From: 66-474 sp050738155
GTDB lineage: Bacteria; Pseudomonadota; Gammaproteobacteria; Xanthomonadales; Rhodanobacteraceae
Length of the DNA: 58,512 nucleotides
Direction of reading: 5' to 3'
Assembly (NCBI GenBank): GCA_050738155.1
Contig: JBOHYW010000003.1
Span: 1-58,512, forward strand
Shown here: positions 55,270 to 58,512 of the stretch, in pieces
Layout: each line of letters opens with the position of its first letter
Numbering within the stretch: the first letter of the stretch is position 1
Notes under the pieces: model-generated
What the model was told of the DNA's origin: nothing
The model's database searches: none
The model's input: only the letters and a program-made list of their open reading frames with translations
Position numbers and translations under genes: made by a program

Positions 55270-56506
55270 AGCCGGCTTGCGCCGCACTACCGAGGCGATG
55301 GCCGCAGAGCTGGCCTCGCCGGGCGGGGCGACGCCGGGCTGGAGCGAAACGGATTGGCAGCTGGCGCGTGCCGCCGCCGTCATTCACGGTGTGTCTCCCT
55401 TGCTGGCCGGGCTATCCACCTGGGCACAGCCGCGCTGGACGCGGTTTCTCCAAAGTCAGCGACGCCATGTCGAGATTCGGCATCGTCGCATCGCGGCGCT
55501 GCTGGCGCGCATCGACGCCGATGCCCGCGCTGCCGGTATCGCGTTCGTTCCGCTCAAGGGTGCGGCACTGCACGCGCAAGGGCTTTACATACCGGGTGAC
55601 CGGCCGATGGCCGACATCGATCTGCTGGTCCACGAAAGCGACGCGGGCTCGATGGGAAAACTGTTGCAGACCGTCGGTTACGTGCACTCGTTTGATCATT
55701 GGCGCCACCGGGTCTTCAAACCCGCGCATGGCGTACCCCCCGCCACGCTGGGTGAACACTGCGGCACGCCCGTCAACATCGAATTGCATACCCGCATTCG
55801 CGAGCGGCTGCCGGTCGTCGTGGTGGATATCACCGAGCGCATCTGGTCGCGTGAGCGCCGCGCGGGCAAGAACTCCTATTCGTCGAATGGCGCGTTGATG
55901 AGTCACTTGTTGCTGCACGCCGCGGGCAATATCTGCGGGCGCAATCTGCGCCTGCTGCATCTGCACGATATTGCATTGCTCGCGCGACGCATGAATCCCG
56001 ATGATTGGGAGTTGCTGTGCGACAACGGCGACTCCTGGTGGGCATGGCCGCCCTTGCGCTTGGTATCACGTTATTACAGAGACGCGATTCCAGACACGAT
56101 ACTCACCCGGCTTGAATGCCGGTGCCCGCCACTGCTGCGCGCTGTTTCGCGTCACCAGACCTTGACCCGCGTTTCCTGCTCGGCGTTCTGGTTGCAAACC
56201 CTGCCCGGCATGGAATGGTGTCGGTCGTTCGGGGAGGCCGCGCGCTGCATCAGGGACCGCATCAAGCCGCCCGCGGAAAAACTTCAGGAGCGCGCCGACC
56301 TGGTCCGCACCAACTTCTGGTTGCAGGGACAGACTTGGTCGACCGCCTCGCGCAAGCGTTGGCTCCTGACCCGACTCACGAGGCGCGTGCCGAGGATCGA
56401 CACCATGTATGTGGTGCGCATGGCGCTGGAACCTGCGACGTCTGCATACCGCGACGACCTCGACAGTACAGGCATCGTCAACCCGGCTGACTTCGGAAAG
56501 GCCTGA
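55226..56506 (+). CDS. NTP_transf_5-type nucleotidyltransferase family protein
   Basis: 426 residues. The PF14907-like core (~80-210) shows FVPLKGAALHAQGLY and RPMADIDLLV, with the DxD of nucleotidyltransferase active sites. The helical C-terminal half ends in DDLDSTGIVNPADFGKA. Proteins of this family recur in HprK-related and lasso-peptide loci and are thought to nucleotidylate the product, but the reaction is unproven. It overlaps the radical SAM gene by 44 bases and its stop overlaps the ATG of a 44-residue frame (TGATG), so it is part of a coupled operon. Confidence 0.82.
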   Translation: MSHHSAVLPPLGAVEAGLRRTTEAMAAELASPGGATPGWSETDWQLARAAAVIHGVSPLLAGLSTWAQPRWTRFLQSQRRHVEIRHRRIAALLARIDADARAAGIAFVPLKGAALHAQGLYIPGDRPMADIDLLVHESDAGSMGKLLQTVGYVHSFDHWRHRVFKPAHGVPPATLGEHCGTPVNIELHTRIRERLPVVVVDITERIWSRERRAGKNSYSSNGALMSHLLLHAAGNICGRNLRLLHLHDIALLARRMNPDDWELLCDNGDSWWAWPPLRLVSRYYRDAIPDTILTRLECRCPPLLRAVSRHQTLTRVSCSAFWLQTLPGMEWCRSFGEAARCIRDRIKPPAEKLQERADLVRTNFWLQGQTWSTASRKRWLLTRLTRRVPRIDTMYVVRMALEPATSAYRDDLDSTGIVNPADFGKA

Positions 56507-56640
56507 TGGACGTCGCAAGATCCGGCCTCGTCCAATGCAACGTCATGTTGCGACAACCGCATCGACGACTGCCGGGCGAAGGTGGAAATGCCCGTGAGGA
56601 CGTGCCAACCATCGGGCAATTGAATCGACGTCATTCGTGA
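56506..56640 (+). CDS. Candidate 44-residue peptide coupled at both ends
   Basis: ATG overlaps the nucleotidyltransferase stop (TGATG) and its stop overlaps the GTG of the glycosyltransferase (GTGA). The product starts MDVARSGLVQCNVML and ends GNAREDVPTIGQLNRRHS. The N-terminal half resembles a leader. A Gly-led stretch (GEGGNARED) in the second half has acidic residues at positions where lasso macrolactam rings close, but the lasso leader's conserved Thr and a cyclase gene are not seen. Could be a RiPP precursor, a coupling peptide, or chance. No ribosome binding site beyond coupling was seen. Confidence 0.4.
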   Translation: MDVARSGLVQCNVMLRQPHRRLPGEGGNAREDVPTIGQLNRRHS

Positions 56641-57563
56641 GCGAAGGCCTGCCCGTGCGAACACCGGCAGTCTCCATCATTCTGCCGACCTGGAACCGCC
56701 TGCCGTTGCTGTGCAAGGCAGTCGATTCGGTCATCGCGCAGACTTATCGTGATTGGGAACTCATCGTGGTCGACGATGGTTCGACCGACGACACGCGCGG
56801 TTATCTCGAAGCGATCGAGGATCCGCGCGTGCGGCCGATCTGGCTCGAACATCGTGGCGACCTTACTTCGGCTCGCAGCGCGGGACTCCGGCACGTGCGC
56901 GGCGAGTGGGTGGCGTTCCTCGATTCGGATGACCTGTGGCTGCCCGAAAAACTGGCATTGCAATTGCAGCGACTTGCCGCAAGTCCAACTTGCAGGTGGA
57001 GTTATACGGGATACCTGCTGATGGATGCGGACGAGAACCCGCTGCCGGAGCGCTCGGCTGTTCTGGGCCGGCCGATTTCCGGGCATATCCTCGAGCCTCT
57101 GCTCAGGTTCGAAGTTGCAGTGGCGGTTCAGGCGATGCTGGTGCAACGGTCGCTGATCGACGAGATCGGGGGATTCGACGAGATGATTCCGATCCGGTCC
57201 GATTACGATTTCGCGCTGCGCCTTGCCGCGTGCAGCGAGGTCTGCGCGCTGTCCGAAAATCTGACATGGGTTCGCGAACATGCCGGGCGGACCACCGCGC
57301 GCCTGCGTCACGTGGATCTTTACGCCGACCAGGAACGGGTATTCCGCAAGGCGGCGGTTGAGGCGATCAACCACAGGATGCGCGCGCTGTGCTTGCATCA
57401 ATGCGCGACGCAGCTGGCGGGACAGGCGAGTGCCCTGTCGCGGGAAGGATCGCACCGAGCCGCGTTGGCGGCTCTTTTCCGCGCCGCGCGCGTCGCGCCT
57501 TTCAACAAAACGCTCTGGAGAACGGCGGTGGGATGCGTGGCACGGGCGGTGGAATGGAAGTGA
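56637..57563 (+). CDS. Glycosyltransferase family 2 protein
   Basis: 308 residues. GT-A fold: VSIILPTWNRLPLLCKAVDSVIAQTYRDWELIVVDDGSTDDT (~12-53), DSDDLW metal-binding motif (~95-101) and the acceptor-side GGFDEMIPIRSDYDFALRLA (ED-like acid). A C-terminal helical segment (~245-308) is Ala/Arg-rich. GTG start coupled to the preceding short frame. Adds a sugar to a peptide, lipid or polysaccharide of the cluster; which is not known. Confidence 0.88.
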   Translation: MSEGLPVRTPAVSIILPTWNRLPLLCKAVDSVIAQTYRDWELIVVDDGSTDDTRGYLEAIEDPRVRPIWLEHRGDLTSARSAGLRHVRGEWVAFLDSDDLWLPEKLALQLQRLAASPTCRWSYTGYLLMDADENPLPERSAVLGRPISGHILEPLLRFEVAVAVQAMLVQRSLIDEIGGFDEMIPIRSDYDFALRLAACSEVCALSENLTWVREHAGRTTARLRHVDLYADQERVFRKAAVEAINHRMRALCLHQCATQLAGQASALSREGSHRAALAALFRAARVAPFNKTLWRTAVGCVARAVEWK

Positions 57564-57599
57564 AGGCATGCGGATCGCCGATCGGCCCTCGAGTACATG

Positions 57600-58512
57600 T
57601 CACCTTTTTCGCGAAGAGAAAATTCGGGCCCATCGCGCTCGGAAACGGTTCGCCACCCATTCGGCATGCACCAGCAACTGCAACCGTTTTCGACGCAACG
57701 CAGGCAAGGGCGCGAGTTGGTAGCCGAGCCTTGCGGCGGTGTCGCCCCCCATCGCGCTCATTCGCTCGCGATCACGTCGTGCAAGAACACCGAACGCGTC
57801 GCCCGGAGGACGGCGATTCAAGCGTCCTGCCACATCACCGGTACCAAAAGAGCTGTTGCTCGGAGTGGGGATGCCGTTCACCGTCGGCTGCAGCATGACA
57901 GGCAGCGTCTGGATTCCGAGAAAGGAAGCCATGCGGTGGACAGTGCCTGCCGTGTCCTCGAGAAGGTCCTCGTAGCGGAGGAGCATGTACGAATCCGAAG
58001 GTCGAACCATTCGCTGCGCCGCCTCCTGATACGACCGATGCATTTGATGCAGGATCAGGTTTCCGCCGCTCAAGGGACGACCGGAGTTCCGTGCAGCACG
58101 CCGGTGCGATGCGTAGACCGCGAAAGGATGACGGACGACGTGGATCAGTTTTGCATTGGGGAACTCCGCTGTCAGGCGCGCCAGAAAGCGCTCGTTGGTG
58201 GGCGTCTTCTCGACCCATCGCTGCAATGGGGACGCGGTCCGGAATCCTGCCGTGCAATATGCATAGGCCAGAGCGATTGCGATCAGTGGCCAGGATGTAA
58301 TGCGCTGTCCGAGTCGCGCCTCGACAAGTGGCCACCAGGCCATGAGGGCACGGGCGAAAGCAACGTACGGTGAGCTTTCTCCTGAAGAACGCCCAAGCAA
58401 CCAATAGGGTTGCTGGTTGATCGGATTGGCAAGCCGCCACAACCATTCGCGGCCGAGGAATCGCAGCCAGTCGTCCGCTCTCAGGCGCTTCAGGTGCCAC
58501 TCGAAATTGGTG
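57600..58512 (-). CDS. Sulfotransferase family protein, 5' end outside the window
   Basis: C-terminal ~303 residues; the frame stays open to the right edge (first visible residues TNFEWHLKRLRADDWLRFL). The 3'-phosphate-binding motif of PAPS enzymes is LIHVVRHPFAVYASHRRAAR, and later YMLLRYEDLLEDTAGTVHRMASFLGI is the typical sulfotransferase C-terminal block. The PAPS 5' loop should lie beyond the edge. It is convergent with the glycosyltransferase. Compare the sulfotransferase half of the fusion gene at 10971-12830, which belongs to the same superfamily. Substrate may be a cluster product. Confidence 0.85.
   Translation of the reverse strand, partial: TNFEWHLKRLRADDWLRFLGREWLWRLANPINQQPYWLLGRSSGESSPYVAFARALMAWWPLVEARLGQRITSWPLIAIALAYAYCTAGFRTASPLQRWVEKTPTNERFLARLTAEFPNAKLIHVVRHPFAVYASHRRAARNSGRPLSGGNLILHQMHRSYQEAAQRMVRPSDSYMLLRYEDLLEDTAGTVHRMASFLGIQTLPVMLQPTVNGIPTPSNSSFGTGDVAGRLNRRPPGDAFGVLARRDRERMSAMGGDTAARLGYQLAPLPALRRKRLQLLVHAEWVANRFRARWARIFSSRKR

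Noticed and set aside
52882..55383. 833-codon minus-strand frame opposite the radical SAM gene
   Set aside because: Shadow frame spanning two real genes; the radical SAM motif on the plus strand is decisive.

Overview
The window is GC-rich, almost fully coding bacterial DNA. It looks like a chromosomal segment of a Xanthomonadales (Lysobacterales) gammaproteobacterium, probably near Rhodanobacteraceae. This rests on the pcm-tolC-waaA order, ampE, nudC, rppH, erpA, a monomeric NADP-isocitrate dehydrogenase, GumN-like and DUF481 proteins, and many GTAG-headed REP-like repeats. The genus is an inference. No rRNA, tRNA, CRISPR array, prophage or transposase gene was seen.

Layout. 0.1-8.1 kb (minus strand): a cytoplasmic molybdoenzyme set of SoeABC type (Mo subunit, four-cluster ferredoxin, DmsC-like anchor), with an SLC13/TrkA-C permease between soeA and soeB and a DUF481 outer-membrane protein downstream. 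8.3-10.8 kb: a WYL regulator overlapping a patatin-like phospholipase, then a ferritin-like protein. 10.9-15.9 kb: an Asp/Asn-hydroxylase-sulfotransferase fusion, a stand-alone hydroxylase paralogue, and thiC behind a TPP riboswitch. 16.3-25.8 kb: a TetR regulator with repeated operator-like sites and housekeeping genes (pcm-like methyltransferase, tolC, waaA, ampE, nudC, erpA, DUF6776, rppH), then an iron-storage pair (bfd, bfr). 26.3-37.1 kb: M28 peptidase, hrpB, tatD, a methyltransferase, rluE, a TraB/GumN protein and icd. 37.4-50.4 kb: an LTA-synthase-like phosphotransferase, a membrane-protein/Xre/hydrolase operon, a NatAB-type ABC exporter, a two-domain aspartyl protease with PDZ, an AraC regulator, the tail-specific protease prc, and lipB.

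50.6-58.5 kb is the least ordinary region. It holds an ABC exporter and an HprK-related kinase on the minus strand; a B12-binding-type radical SAM protein, an NTP_transf_5 nucleotidyltransferase and a family 2 glycosyltransferase on the plus strand; and a sulfotransferase on the minus strand that runs off the window. HprK-like kinase, NTP_transf_5 protein, sulfotransferase and ABC exporter recur in lasso-peptide and related RiPP loci. Two small reading frames, 31 and 44 codons, sit in operon-like positions and could be precursors. No cyclase, transglutaminase-like protease or PqqD chaperone is visible, so the class of product is open.

The second theme is repeat elements. Palindromic and heptamer-based elements are inserted in frame inside three conserved genes (two in soeA, one in soeB, two in hrpB). 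Other repeats supply the stop codons of tatD, tetR and the LTA-synthase gene. Three GTAG-ended miniature elements, four copies of a roughly 100-bp GTCGAAG-containing repeat, and two arrays of hairpins with NGGA loops lie between genes.
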